Part shown: positions 51,481 through 60,933 of the stretch, in pieces | Layout: the number at the start of each line of letters is the position of its first letter | Position numbering within the stretch: the stretch's first letter is position 1 | Assembly: GCA_038109305.1 (NCBI GenBank) | Contig: JAYNIR010000013.1 | Coordinates: forward strand, 1 to 64,000 | Length of the DNA stretch: 64,000 nucleotides | Origin: UBA1479 sp038109305 | Lineage (GTDB): Bacteria > Pseudomonadota > Alphaproteobacteria > Rhodospirillales > Casp-alpha2 | Reading direction: 5' to 3' | Notes under the pieces: model-generated | Told to the model about the DNA's origin: nothing | The model's input: only the letters and a program-made list of their open reading frames with translations | Databases searched by the model: none | Translations under genes and position numbers: made by a program

Positions 51481-52458
51481 TCACACGCCGTGATAGTCTT
51501 TGTACCAGCCTACGAAACGGGGGATGCCTTCGTCGATGGGGGTTTTTGGCACAAACCCGAAATCCCGCGTCGACGCCGCGATATCGGCGAAGGTTTCCTG
51601 CACGTCGCCGGTCTGCATGGGCTGAAAATCGATTTCCGCCTTGCGCTGCAGAGCGGTTTCCAGAATACCGATAAACCGCATCAGTTGTTCGGAATTGTTG
51701 TTGCCCAGATTATAGAGCCGATGCGGCGTGCCGTCGGCGGCCTCCGGCGTGGTTTCCAAAACGCCCAGCACGCCCGCGACGATGTCGTCGATGTAGGTAA
51801 AGTCGCGGCGCATGTCGCCGCCGTTGAACACGGGGATCGACTCGCCGGCGACAATCTTGCGCGTGAAGATATAGGCCGCCATGTCCGGCCGGCCCCACGG
51901 GCCGTAGACCGTGAAAAACCGCAGCCCCGTCAGCGGCAGCTTGTACATGCGGGCATAGCTTTCCGACAAAAGCTCCATCGCCCGCTTGGTCGCCGCGTAC
52001 ATGGAAACCGGGTGATCCACCGGATCGTCGATCGAAAACGGCAGCTTCGTGTTGGCGCCGTAGACCGACGACGACGAGGCATAGACGAAATGCTTGAAGT
52101 TTTTCAGCGTCCGCGCCGCTTCCATCAGCATCAGATGACCTTCGACGTTGGAATGGGTATAGGCATGCGGGTTGATCAGCGAATACCGTACCCCGGCCTG
52201 CGCCGCCAGGTGAATGATCCGCTCGATATCGCCGTGGCGCTTAAATGCGCCGAACACGGCGTCCTTATCGGCGATATCGGCGCGAACCAGGGAAAAACCC
52301 TCGTGCGCTAGCAATCGCGCCGCCCTGTTCTCCTTCAACGTCGGGTCGTAATAATCGTTGACGTTGTCGATGCCGATCACCCGCTCCCCCCGGGCCAGCA
52401 AGGCCTGGGAGACATGAAATCCGATGAAGCCGGCGGCGCCCGTGACGAAAATGCTCAT
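51481..52458 (-). CDS. NAD-dependent nucleotide-sugar epimerase (UDP-glucuronate 4-epimerase type)
   Basis: An extended SDR of 325 residues. VTGAAGFIGFHVSQALLARG is the NAD loop, and YAATKRAMELL carries the Tyr-x-x-x-Lys pair. GIDNVNDYYDPTLKENR and the GVRYSLINPHAY segment are characteristic of UDP-glucuronate 4-epimerases (CapI/LpsL). The product UDP-galacturonate would feed LPS or capsule. AAGGA precedes ATG 52458. No polysaccharide genes are next to it. Confidence 0.9.
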   Translation of the reverse strand: MSIFVTGAAGFIGFHVSQALLARGERVIGIDNVNDYYDPTLKENRAARLLAHEGFSLVRADIADKDAVFGAFKRHGDIERIIHLAAQAGVRYSLINPHAYTHSNVEGHLMLMEAARTLKNFKHFVYASSSSVYGANTKLPFSIDDPVDHPVSMYAATKRAMELLSESYARMYKLPLTGLRFFTVYGPWGRPDMAAYIFTRKIVAGESIPVFNGGDMRRDFTYIDDIVAGVLGVLETTPEAADGTPHRLYNLGNNNSEQLMRFIGILETALQRKAEIDFQPMQTGDVQETFADIAASTRDFGFVPKTPIDEGIPRFVGWYKDYHGV

Positions 52459-52665
52459 GAAAAAATCCTTGGTCGTTCGTGGCAGCCGGTATAGCGGGTC
52501 GCCCAGCAAAAATCACGGGGCAATTATCGGTCTTTTTTCAGGGCCGCCGAACCGCTGGTGTTTCGCGGGCCCGCCCCGGCTCCGGCTGAAAGTTGCGAAT
52601 TGGCGCGGCCCGGATTGTAAGGCCCCCCGCCATCCCTTAACGTAGTCGCCGGAGGATACATACCG

Positions 52666-55600
52666 GTGAAACTCAGACCCGTCAGCCTGGACGACAAATA
52701 CGCCCTTGATGAAGGCCGCGTGTTCCTGACCGGGACCCAGGCCATCGTGCGGCTGAATTTGATGCAGCGCCGCCGCGACCTGGCCCAGGGCCTTAACACG
52801 GCGGGATACGTCACCGGCTACCGGGGCTCGCCACTGGGCGGGATCGACCGGGAATTCGGCCGCGCCAAGCGCTTCCTCGACGACCATCACGTGAAATTCC
52901 ACCCCGCCGTCAACGAAGACCTGGCCGCCACCGCCCTCTGGGGCAGCCAGCAGATCGGTCTTTACCCCGGCGCCAAATACGACGGCGTGTTCGGCATGTG
53001 GTACGGCAAGGGCCCGGGGGTCGACCGCTCGGGCGATGTGTTCCGCCATGCCAACATGGCCGGCACGTCGCCGAACGGCGGCGTTCTGGTGATGGCGGGC
53101 GATGACCCGGCGTGCAAATCATCCACCGTGCCGTCGCAGTCCGAACACGCGCTGATGGACGCCAACATCCCGATCCTCAACCCCATCGACGTGCAGGACC
53201 TGTTGGACATGGGCCTTTACGGCTGGGCCATGTCCCGATTCGCGGGGGTGTGGGTCGGCATCAAGTGCATCACCGACAACGTCGATACATCCGGCACGGT
53301 CAATATCTCGTCGGAGCGGGTGGACATCGTCCTGCCAGAATTCGAGATGCCGCCCGGCGGCCTCCACATCCGCTGGCCCGATCCGCCGACCGATCAGGAA
53401 GAACGCCTGCATCGTTATAAGCTTTACGCCGCCCTCGCCTTCGCCCGCACCAACGGGTTGGATCGCATCACCATGGATTCGAGCAAGCCGCGCATCGGCA
53501 TTGTCTCCACCGGCAAAAGCTATCTGGATACGCTCCAGGCGCTGGAAGACCTCGGCATCGGGGAGAAAGAGGCCGAGGCCATCGGTCTCCGCCTTTACCG
53601 CGTCGGCATGCCGTGGCCGCTGGAACGCTACGGCGTCCGCAACTTCGCCGAAGGGCTCGAAGAAATTCTGGTGATCGAGGAAAAACGCGCGGTCATCGAA
53701 AACCAGTTGAAGGAACAGCTCTACAACTGGCGGGCCGATGTGCGGCCCCGCGTCGTCGGCAAGTTTGACGAAAACCACGATTGGATTTTGCCGTCGGCGG
53801 GGGAACTGACGCCCGCCCGTATCGCGCGGGTCATCGCCGACCGCATCCGCGCCTTCCACAATTCAGAAGGCATCGAAAAGCGACTCAAATTCCTTCAGGA
53901 AAAAGAACAGATCTTCGAGCGCGCGGTGCCCAAGATCAACCGCATCCCATACTTCTGCGCTGGCTGCCCGCACAACACGTCGACCACCGTGCCCGAAGGG
54001 ATGGAGGCTGCCGCCGGCATCGGCTGCCACTACATGGCCATCTGGATGAATCGCAACACCCAGACCTTCACCCACATGGGGGCGGAGGGCGCCAACTGGA
54101 TCGGCCAGTCGCCGTTCACCGAACGCGACCACATCTTCGTCAACATCGGCGACGGCACGTATTTTCATTCGGGCGTGCTGGCCGTCCGCGCCGCCGTCGC
54201 CGCAAAAGTCAACGTCACCTACAAGATACTTTATAACGACGCCGTCGCCATGACCGGCGGGCAGACCATGGACGGGCCCTTGGACCCCGCCCGCATTTCC
54301 CGCCAGATGCGGGCCGAGGGCGTGGAAAAAATCGCCGTCGTCACAGACGATCCGGACAAATACCCCATCGGCACCGATTGGGCGGCGGGCGTGCGCGTGC
54401 ATCACCGGGACGCGATCGAACAGGTGCAGCGCGACCTGACCCTCTGGCCCGGCGTTTCGGTCCTGATCTATGACCAGACCTGCGCCGCCGAAAAACGCAG
54501 GCGACGTAAACGCGGCACCTTCCCCAACCCGCCCAAGCGCGTGTTCATCAATGAAGATGTGTGCGAAGGCTGCGGCGATTGTGGGGGGCAATCCAACTGC
54601 GTCGCCATCATGCCCCGCGAAACCGAACTGGGCCGCAAGCGCGCCATTGACCAAAGCGTCTGTAACAAGGATTACACCTGCCAAAAGGGTTTTTGCCCCA
54701 GCTTCGTCACCGTTCTCGGGGGCGAACCCAGAAAAGAGGAAGGGCTCGGCAACGTCCCCTTCCCGGTTCTGCCGGAACCGGAGATCCCGTCTTCCGAAAA
54801 GGCCTATAACATCTGTATTACCGGCATCGGCGGCACGGGCGTGGTGACCGTCTCGGCGCTCCTCGGCATGGCGGCGCATCTGGACCAAAAGGCCGTGACA
54901 GTGCTGGACGTTGCCGGCCTCGCACAGAAAAATGGCGCCGTCTTCGCCCACGTGCGCATCGCCGACGACGTCAACGACATCAACGCCGTCCGCATCGCCG
55001 CCGGCGGCTCGGATTTATTGCTCGGCAACGACCTCGTCACCTCCGGCGGGCTTGAAACGCTCGGCAAGCTCGACGCCGTTCGGTCCAAGGCCGTCGTCAA
55101 CGCGGGGCAGACCATGACCGCCGACTTCACCGCCAGGCCGGACATGAAATTCCCCGATCACGAACTGCGCGCTGCCATCACCGACGCTACCAACGGCAAC
55201 GCCGACTTCGTCGACGTGACGCACTTGGCCCGACGCCTCATGGGCGACAGTATCGCCGCCAACATCATGCTGATCGGCTTCGCGTGGCAGCGGGGCCTGC
55301 TACCGCTCTCGTGGGATGCCTTGGACCGCGCCATTGAACTGAACGGCGTTTCGTTGGCGTTCAACAAGCAGGCGTTCGAATGGGGCCGTCGCGCGGCGTA
55401 TGACCTCGCCGCCGTGGAACGGTTGGCCGGCGTGCGCGTTCAGGCGCCTGAAGATTTCGATCTGGGCCGGTTCATCGACCGGCGGATCAGCGACCTGACT
55501 CGGTATCAGAACGCGCCCTACGCGGCGCGGTACCGGGCGATGGTGGACAAAGTCTCTACTGCCGAAAATAAATTGGGGCTGGGCTCAGCCCAGTTGGCGG

Positions 55601-56118
55601 AGGCCGCGGCCCGCGGGCTCTTCAAGCTGATGGCCTACAAAGACGAATACGAAGTCGCGCGGCTTTACGGCACGGGCAAATTCCGTAGGGCGCTCCGGGA
55701 GGCCTTTTCGGGGACGCAGCGCGTCACCGTCCACCTCGCCCCGCCGCTACTCTCCGCCCGTGACCCGAAATCGGGGCACCTGATCAAACGCGAATTCGGA
55801 CCGTGGATTTTTTGGGCCTTCAACCTGCTTGCAGGTTTGAAAGGGCTTCGGGGCACCTCGCTGGACCCGTTCGGTTATACGGCGGAACGGAAACAGGAGC
55901 GGCAACTGATCGGCGACTACGAAGGCGTGCTAGAAGACCTCATGCGCGGCCTCACCGCCGACAACCACGCCGTCGCCGTCGAGATCGCCCGCCTGCCCCA
56001 GGACATGCGCGGCTTCGGCCACATCAAGATGAAGAATGTCCAAACGGCGAAGGCCCGCGAAGCCGATCTGCTGGCCCAATTCCGCAACCCGGCAAAGGCC
56101 AAAGCGGCGGCGGAGTGA
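52666..56118 (+). CDS. Indolepyruvate:ferredoxin oxidoreductase, single-chain fused form
   Basis: An enzyme of 1150 residues that converts aryl-pyruvates to aryl-acetyl-CoA using TPP, CoA and ferredoxin. The N-terminal pyrimidine-binding domain (GYRGSPLGGIDREF) and the TPP domain (FVNIGDGTYFHSG, with ILYNDAVAMTGGQTMDG) are followed by an Fe-S segment with VCEGCGDCGGQSNC and VCNKDYTCQKGFCPS around residues 630-680. The gamma-type domain (ITGIGGTGVVTVSALLG) completes it, and a DUF6537-type tail follows. GTG 52666 has GGAGGA upstream. The fused form is common in aerobic proteobacteria. Confidence 0.95.
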   Translation: MKLRPVSLDDKYALDEGRVFLTGTQAIVRLNLMQRRRDLAQGLNTAGYVTGYRGSPLGGIDREFGRAKRFLDDHHVKFHPAVNEDLAATALWGSQQIGLYPGAKYDGVFGMWYGKGPGVDRSGDVFRHANMAGTSPNGGVLVMAGDDPACKSSTVPSQSEHALMDANIPILNPIDVQDLLDMGLYGWAMSRFAGVWVGIKCITDNVDTSGTVNISSERVDIVLPEFEMPPGGLHIRWPDPPTDQEERLHRYKLYAALAFARTNGLDRITMDSSKPRIGIVSTGKSYLDTLQALEDLGIGEKEAEAIGLRLYRVGMPWPLERYGVRNFAEGLEEILVIEEKRAVIENQLKEQLYNWRADVRPRVVGKFDENHDWILPSAGELTPARIARVIADRIRAFHNSEGIEKRLKFLQEKEQIFERAVPKINRIPYFCAGCPHNTSTTVPEGMEAAAGIGCHYMAIWMNRNTQTFTHMGAEGANWIGQSPFTERDHIFVNIGDGTYFHSGVLAVRAAVAAKVNVTYKILYNDAVAMTGGQTMDGPLDPARISRQMRAEGVEKIAVVTDDPDKYPIGTDWAAGVRVHHRDAIEQVQRDLTLWPGVSVLIYDQTCAAEKRRRRKRGTFPNPPKRVFINEDVCEGCGDCGGQSNCVAIMPRETELGRKRAIDQSVCNKDYTCQKGFCPSFVTVLGGEPRKEEGLGNVPFPVLPEPEIPSSEKAYNICITGIGGTGVVTVSALLGMAAHLDQKAVTVLDVAGLAQKNGAVFAHVRIADDVNDINAVRIAAGGSDLLLGNDLVTSGGLETLGKLDAVRSKAVVNAGQTMTADFTARPDMKFPDHELRAAITDATNGNADFVDVTHLARRLMGDSIAANIMLIGFAWQRGLLPLSWDALDRAIELNGVSLAFNKQAFEWGRRAAYDLAAVERLAGVRVQAPEDFDLGRFIDRRISDLTRYQNAPYAARYRAMVDKVSTAENKLGLGSAQLAEAAARGLFKLMAYKDEYEVARLYGTGKFRRALREAFSGTQRVTVHLAPPLLSARDPKSGHLIKREFGPWIFWAFNLLAGLKGLRGTSLDPFGYTAERKQERQLIGDYEGVLEDLMRGLTADNHAVAVEIARLPQDMRGFGHIKMKNVQTAKAREADLLAQFRNPAKAKAAAE

Positions 56119-56122
56119 GTTC

Positions 56123-57064
56123 ATGTCGAGATGTGCTTTATGTCGGCATGACGACTTAAAAATAACAGAGCGGGATTATGGAGAACGATTATTTTTTGAA
56201 TGATATAAATGTGGTCAATATGAAATCAGCCGAACTGCTACCAGAGTAATCGAACTTCGCCCCGTCAAATTAAATTACGAAGAAGCAGCGAAATTGTCAC
56301 ATGCCGCTCATTTGAGGAGGGCGCGCGGCGATGAAATTCCGATGTTTAATTTAAACGCCTTAGATCGGATATTTGCCTCCACTTTGCCAACCCCCCTCGA
56401 ACGCGCCGATAATTTCAATCTATATCTTGGGCGAATAGCAGGAGCGAGCATTGGGACCAAATTTGATCTTGAGCATGAAAAAGTAGCGTCATTGATCGGA
56501 GACCTAAATGGCAGTGATTCCATTTTCTGTGCCGATCAGTGGTTTAATCGCGGCTTTCTAAGCCGATCAGGCGATGGGAGAGTGGGGTTAACGCTTGATG
56601 GATGGAGCCGAATTGACAAGTTAACAAAAAAAAGCATCGATAGTCGACGTGCTTTCATCGCAATGCTTTTCGATATTGATTTGTTGGACCGCCTTTATGA
56701 AGAATTTTTCAAACCTGCTGTGCAACAAACTGGATTTACACTTTATCGTATTGATGAAAATTCCCCGGCTGGTTCAATTGACGACAGGCTACGTGTCGAA
56801 ATACGAAGGTTAGGTTTCTTGATCGCGGAACTAACTGATGATAACAGCGGCGCATACTGGGAGGTTGGTTTTTCTGAGGAACTGGAACGTCCGTTTATTT
56901 ATACTTTTTCAAAACCTTACTTTAAAAAAAACGGCACTCATTTTTACGCCAATCACAGCCACACCATCATTTGGGACCCTGACGATCTAAAAGACGCTGC
57001 CGAAAAATTAAAGGCTAAAATTCGCGCTACGCTTCCTTCGGAAGCCATATTGGAAGATCTGTAG
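56123..57064 (+). CDS. Zinc-ribbon + nucleoside-deoxyribosyltransferase/TIR-like protein with in-frame TGA
   Basis: This AT-rich gene differs sharply in base and codon use from its neighbours. From ATG 56123 (GGAG site in the end of the IOR gene) the frame reads SRCALCRHDDLKITERDYGE, meets TGA at codon 27 (56201-56203), and continues YKCGQYEISRTATRVIELRP to the main domain. Cys4-x-x-Cys7 and codon27-x-x-Cys30 make a zinc ribbon with one ligand codon replaced by TGA. The C-terminal half (AFIAMLFDIDLLDRLYEEFF, YWEVGFSEELERPFIYTF) resembles the deoxyribosyltransferase/TIR fold; Glu247 matches its catalytic Glu. A short form starting at TTG 56294 or ATG 56342 could still be made. Function unknown; defence is a guess. 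Confidence 0.65.
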
Positions 57065-57072
57065 TCGTCGCC

Positions 57073-57948
57073 TCACATCACAAACGCCAGCAAAAACGGC
57101 AGGGTTGCGAAGCTGATGATCGTTGAGATGACGACCGATCCCGCGACGCGTTCGGGCTGTTGGTTGTAGCGCTGGGCGAAGAGGAAGTTGAACACGGCGA
57201 CGGGCATGGCGCATTGCAGGATCAGCACGCCGCGTTCGGCCCCTTCTAAGCCCAGCAGTTCCGCAAGTCCGATCCCGGCGGCGAAGCCGACGCCCAGGCG
57301 CATGAGGGAGATCGCCGTCGCCACGCGGAAGCCGGTGACGTTCAGCCCCGCCAGCGATACGCCCAGTGTGATGAGCATCAGCGGCACCGTCAGCCCGCCC
57401 AGGATTTTCGTCGTGTTGGTGAGCCAGGCTGGCGCCTCGATCCCGCCGAAGATGAACAGCATGGCGAGCGTGACGGCGTAGAGGATCGGCAGTTTCAAGA
57501 GCTGCCCGGGCGATCCCGCCCCGGCCGACACAGCGACGCCGCAGGTGAAGAGAAACAGCACGTTCACGGTGAAGTACGCGATGGCGAGGGCAAGCCCGTG
57601 TTCGCCGAACGCCAGGAGGCACAAGGGCAGGCCCATGTTGCCGACGTTGCCGTAGGTAAGTGCGCCGAGGAATGCGCGCTGCGACCAGCCGATGGCGCGG
57701 AGGTACAGGGAATAGACCGGATAGAAGATAGCCATGGACAGCACGGAAGCGAGCCCCATGGTCAGGAACGCATCTGGTTCGATCCGGGTTCGGATCAGCG
57801 TGTCGAACACCAGGCATGGCGTGCCGACGGAGGTGACCAGCGTGGTCACGAAGTTGGTGTCGTAGGCGCGGCCCTGGCGGCGCCAAACGTAGCCGACGAC
57901 GGCGCAGATGAAAACCGGCGCGATGACGTTGAATATCTGGCCGAGCAA
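57073..57948 (-). CDS. AEC-family transporter (auxin efflux carrier type)
   Basis: A 291-residue membrane protein with ten helices of the AEC/BASS-like fold. The start VIAPVFICAVVGYVWRRQG and the TLVTSVGTPCLVFDTLI segment are typical of bacterial malate or malonate carriers of this family. GNVGNMGLPLCLLAFGEHGL holds the N-x-G-N crossover. It begins with TTG at 57948, preceded by AGGA. It may export or import organic acids. It is followed by the accessory gene on the opposite strand, eight bases away. Confidence 0.9.
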   Translation of the reverse strand: MLGQIFNVIAPVFICAVVGYVWRRQGRAYDTNFVTTLVTSVGTPCLVFDTLIRTRIEPDAFLTMGLASVLSMAIFYPVYSLYLRAIGWSQRAFLGALTYGNVGNMGLPLCLLAFGEHGLALAIAYFTVNVLFLFTCGVAVSAGAGSPGQLLKLPILYAVTLAMLFIFGGIEAPAWLTNTTKILGGLTVPLMLITLGVSLAGLNVTGFRVATAISLMRLGVGFAAGIGLAELLGLEGAERGVLILQCAMPVAVFNFLFAQRYNQQPERVAGSVVISTIISFATLPFLLAFVM

Positions 57949-58005
57949 GGGGTGCGTTTCCTGGATTGAGTGTGGGCGCCTGAGAGGAAAGGTGCGGCTC
58001 AGCCG

Positions 58006-59421
58006 CTATTCGACACAGGCGATGCGGAGGATGTTGGTCGCGCCCGGCGAGCCGAAGGGCACGCCAGCGGTGACGACGACCGTGTCGCCCTTTTTGGCAA
58101 AGCCGTCGACCTTGGCCATGGCGCAGGCCTTGGTGACCATTTCGCGGAAGGAGTGAATGTCTTCCGTCATCATGGAATGCACGCCCCAGCATAGCGAGAG
58201 GCGCCGCGCCGTCGACCGGTTGGGGGTGAGCGCCAAAATAGGCTGTTCCGGGCGGAGCCGCGCGCAGCGTAGCGTCGTCGAGCCCGTGGTCGTGAAGGTG
58301 ACGATCACCTTAGCCGAAATGGTATCGGCGACTTGGCACGCCGCGACGGTGATGGCGTCGGACGGCGTCGCATCGTGGCCGCCGCGGCGGCGGTCCTTCA
58401 TGGCGAGGTAGTGTTCGTCGGTTTCGACGCGCTTGATGATGCGGTCCATCATGGCGACGGCCTCGACCGGATAGTCGCCGACGGCGCTTTCCGCCGACAG
58501 CATCACCGCGTCGGCGCCGTCATAAATGGCGGTCGCCACGTCCGATGCCTCGGCGCGGGTCGGCGTCGGCGCCTTGACCATGGAATCCAGCATCTGCGTC
58601 GCGACGATCACCGGTTTGCCCGCCTGTTTGCAGACCCGCATGATGCGCCGCTGCTGCACGGGGACTTCCTCGGTCGGGCATTCGACGCCGAGATCGCCGC
58701 GCGCCACCATGATGGCGTCGGACAGGTGAATGATTTCTTCCAGGTGCTGCAGCGCCGCCGGTTTTTCCAGTTTCGAGAGGATTGCCGCGCGCCCGGCGAT
58801 GAGCTTTTTCGCTTCGGCCAGGTCCTCCGGCCGCTGCACGAACGAGAGGCCCACCCACTCGAGGCCCAAGTCGAGGCCGAAGCGCATGTCGTCCCGGTCT
58901 TTCTTGGTCAGCGGCGAGACGTCGAGGATAACGCTCGGCACGTTGACGCCCTTGTGGTTCGACAATACGCCGCCGATCACCACTTCAGTCACCGCGTGTT
59001 CGGGCGAGCATTCGGTCACCTTGAGCCTAATTTTTCCGTCGTCCAGCAGCAGGTCCGAGCCGGGTTCGAGCGCACGGAAAATTTCCGGGTGCGGCAGCGG
59101 CGCGCGAGCCTGGGTGCCCAAAGCCTTGTCGATGTCGAGGCGGAATGGGTCGCCGGCCTTGAGCGTGACCTTGCCGCCTTCCATGTCGCCGACGCGGAGC
59201 TTGGGCCCCTGCAGGTCCATCAGGATGCCGACGGGGCGGTGGTATTTGTTTTCCAGCCGGCGCACGGCGGCGTGGGTTCTGGCGTGGTCGTCGTGGCTGC
59301 CGTGGGAGAAGTTCATGCGGAACACGTCGACCCCGGCCTCAAACAGCTTTTCGATCATCTCCGGCGATGACGACGCCGGGCCCAGTGTGGCGACGATGTT
59401 GGCGCGCCTGTCTCGTTTCAT
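58006..59421 (-). CDS. pyk: Pyruvate kinase
   Basis: A 471-residue pyruvate kinase, making ATP and pyruvate from phosphoenolpyruvate. RMNFSHGSHDDH holds the first substrate residues; MVARGDLGVECPTEEVPVQQ the metal site and hinge; ATQMLDSMVKAPTPTRAEA is the signature. SKLEKPAALQHLEEI has the catalytic Lys. The C-terminal effector domain (TFTTTGSTTLRCARLRPEQP) is present. It is intact, unlike the phosphofructokinase gene at 19.8-20.7 kb. Confidence 0.96.
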   Translation of the reverse strand: MKRDRRANIVATLGPASSSPEMIEKLFEAGVDVFRMNFSHGSHDDHARTHAAVRRLENKYHRPVGILMDLQGPKLRVGDMEGGKVTLKAGDPFRLDIDKALGTQARAPLPHPEIFRALEPGSDLLLDDGKIRLKVTECSPEHAVTEVVIGGVLSNHKGVNVPSVILDVSPLTKKDRDDMRFGLDLGLEWVGLSFVQRPEDLAEAKKLIAGRAAILSKLEKPAALQHLEEIIHLSDAIMVARGDLGVECPTEEVPVQQRRIMRVCKQAGKPVIVATQMLDSMVKAPTPTRAEASDVATAIYDGADAVMLSAESAVGDYPVEAVAMMDRIIKRVETDEHYLAMKDRRRGGHDATPSDAITVAACQVADTISAKVIVTFTTTGSTTLRCARLRPEQPILALTPNRSTARRLSLCWGVHSMMTEDIHSFREMVTKACAMAKVDGFAKKGDTVVVTAGVPFGSPGATNILRIACVE

Positions 59422-59609
59422 CTTGTGCTATCCGGTTCTGGCAACTTATTGCCCGTTATGCCGCAAGATTGTGACAGGTGGAACAGGCGATTGCGATTTT
59501 CCCCGGTTGTCTCAGTATTTTCCGGGGCTCCGCTGGGGTTTGACTGGGCGTTCGGCCGGCCCGTTCTCTGGGGGTTTCGCTGGTGTTTCCTAGGCCGCCA
59601 CCCCGGCCG

Positions 59610-60340
59610 TAAGCATTTCTGCAAATACATCCGCAAGCGCGCGATGTTGTGGTACACGCCGCACTGCAAGCTGTCGCCGACGCCCTTCCCCATGTTGACC
59701 CGCTTAGCCGACAACCTGGAAACCGCGATCAAGGCTTCGGCTTTTTCCTGCATCGATATTTCACCAACCGGCGAGTGATGGTGCTGGATAATGACACCAA
59801 GGCTCGGAACTACGAAGAAGCGGCGTTTTGCGAGTAGTTCGACAAGCCCCAGAAGGCCAACATCATCCGCGGCATTTGGGAAGACGGGTTCGAGGAAATC
59901 AAGAACCGGCTGACCGGCGACGTGCCCGATGTGCCGACGGCGGTCAAGACCAAGACCAAAAACAAGGAGACCGGCGGCATTTTCGGGTTTTTTTCTAGAG
60001 AGAGGAAAAGTTCGTCGAGCGGGAAACCGTAGGCGACACCTCCAAGGCCGATCATGCCAAGGCGTTCTGGGACCTGATCGCCGGGCCAGCGGTCGAATAC
60101 ATGTCGCCGGAGGAAATGGATTTAATCTTCCTCAAGTCACTGTTCGAATAGCACCCCAACGAGGTCGAGGAACAGCAGGAAGCCGTCAAGCAGATGCTGT
60201 AGCAGGAATATGGGTCCAACCAGTCCCGCGAGGGCGCGGCCCGCGACCACCTGAACCAGCTGATCAAGGATTCCTCCCCCTGCCCCGGCGAACTGACGGC
60301 GCTCTGGGCCTATCAGTCCTTAAAGGACGCCTTCAGCTAA
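59610..60340 (+). pseudogene. Heavily decayed gene of unknown function
   Basis: Pieces in three frames make one protein-like sequence. RKRAMLWYTPHCKLSPTPFP..IKASAFSCIDISPTGE ends at TGA 59776-59778. VMVLDNDTKARNYEEAAFCE meets TAG 59835-59837, then FDKPQKANIIRGIWEDGFEE follows. Then, in another frame, EEKFVERETVGDTSKADHAK..MDLIFLKSLFE meets TAG 60148-60150, HPNEVEEQQEAVKQML meets TAG 60199-60201, and QEYGSNQSREGAARDHLN runs to TAA 60338. Two or three shifts and three ambers mean no product. I do not recognise the family; it looks soluble and cytosolic. Confidence 0.7.
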
Positions 60341-60556
60341 AGTGTGTTCAAGTCCTTCACCTCGAGCCACGGCACAACGCCGGAACAACGGCGCCGCGCG
60401 TTGCCCTTTTTCCAGCGGTTCGTTGCCGATTTTACCGCCATGGAAGGCCCGAAGCGGTTCTTAGCCCGATTTTCATCCCGCGTTAACCCTTTGCTAGCCA
60501 AGCGGCCGTTAGAGTAGTGTAACGCAGGAAACGCAAGGCCGAGACACCGCCCGGAT

Positions 60557-60913
60557 ATGCTGAAAAAAGTCCTTTTCAAAGCCATGTTGTCCATCGTTAT
60601 GGATAAAAAAGCCCGCGGCACGCTTGAACAGGCGCAGGCCCGCGCCGAACAGGCCGGCCCGGCCCAGGAGCCGCGCGAAGGCAGCCCCGAAGAACTGCGG
60701 ATCGCCGCCCGCCGCGCGCTCGGCATGGCGCAAAAGGAATTGGCGCAAAAACTGAAACTGACCGGCGAACGCAAGGCCCTGATCATGGAAGCCTTGGCCG
60801 TCCGCAAGCGCCAGACCCGTGTGCTCGACGAATTGGGCCTCGACCAGAAGATCAAGCTCCAGGCCATGGCGCTGGAAGTCTTCGGGCTCGACCCGACCAA
60901 AGGCGGCCGCTGA
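60557..60913 (+). CDS. Small helical protein of unknown function
   Basis: A 118-residue, very charged helical protein: KKARGTLEQAQARAEQAGPA is the first part, and LGMAQKELAQKLKLTGERKA..LDELGLDQKIKLQAMALEVFG the rest. The N-terminal 15 residues are mildly hydrophobic (VLFKAMLSIVM). No family is recognised. It ends 20 bases before the meaB start, in the same direction, and so is probably co-transcribed. Confidence 0.7.
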   Translation: MLKKVLFKAMLSIVMDKKARGTLEQAQARAEQAGPAQEPREGSPEELRIAARRALGMAQKELAQKLKLTGERKALIMEALAVRKRQTRVLDELGLDQKIKLQAMALEVFGLDPTKGGR

Positions 60914-60933
60914 TCAGCGGCCGGTTCGGGACA

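Noticed and set aside
56201..56203. Selenocysteine at the TGA of the zinc-ribbon gene
   Set aside because: The sequence after the TGA does not form a convincing SECIS hairpin with a G-U in the loop, zinc ribbons do not normally use Sec, and no sel genes are in view. A mutated cysteine codon is simpler.
23997..60201. TAG read as an amino acid
   Set aside because: TAG is the normal stop of clearly intact genes here (the MFS gene, rpsU), and the amber-bearing genes also have frameshifts or deletions.
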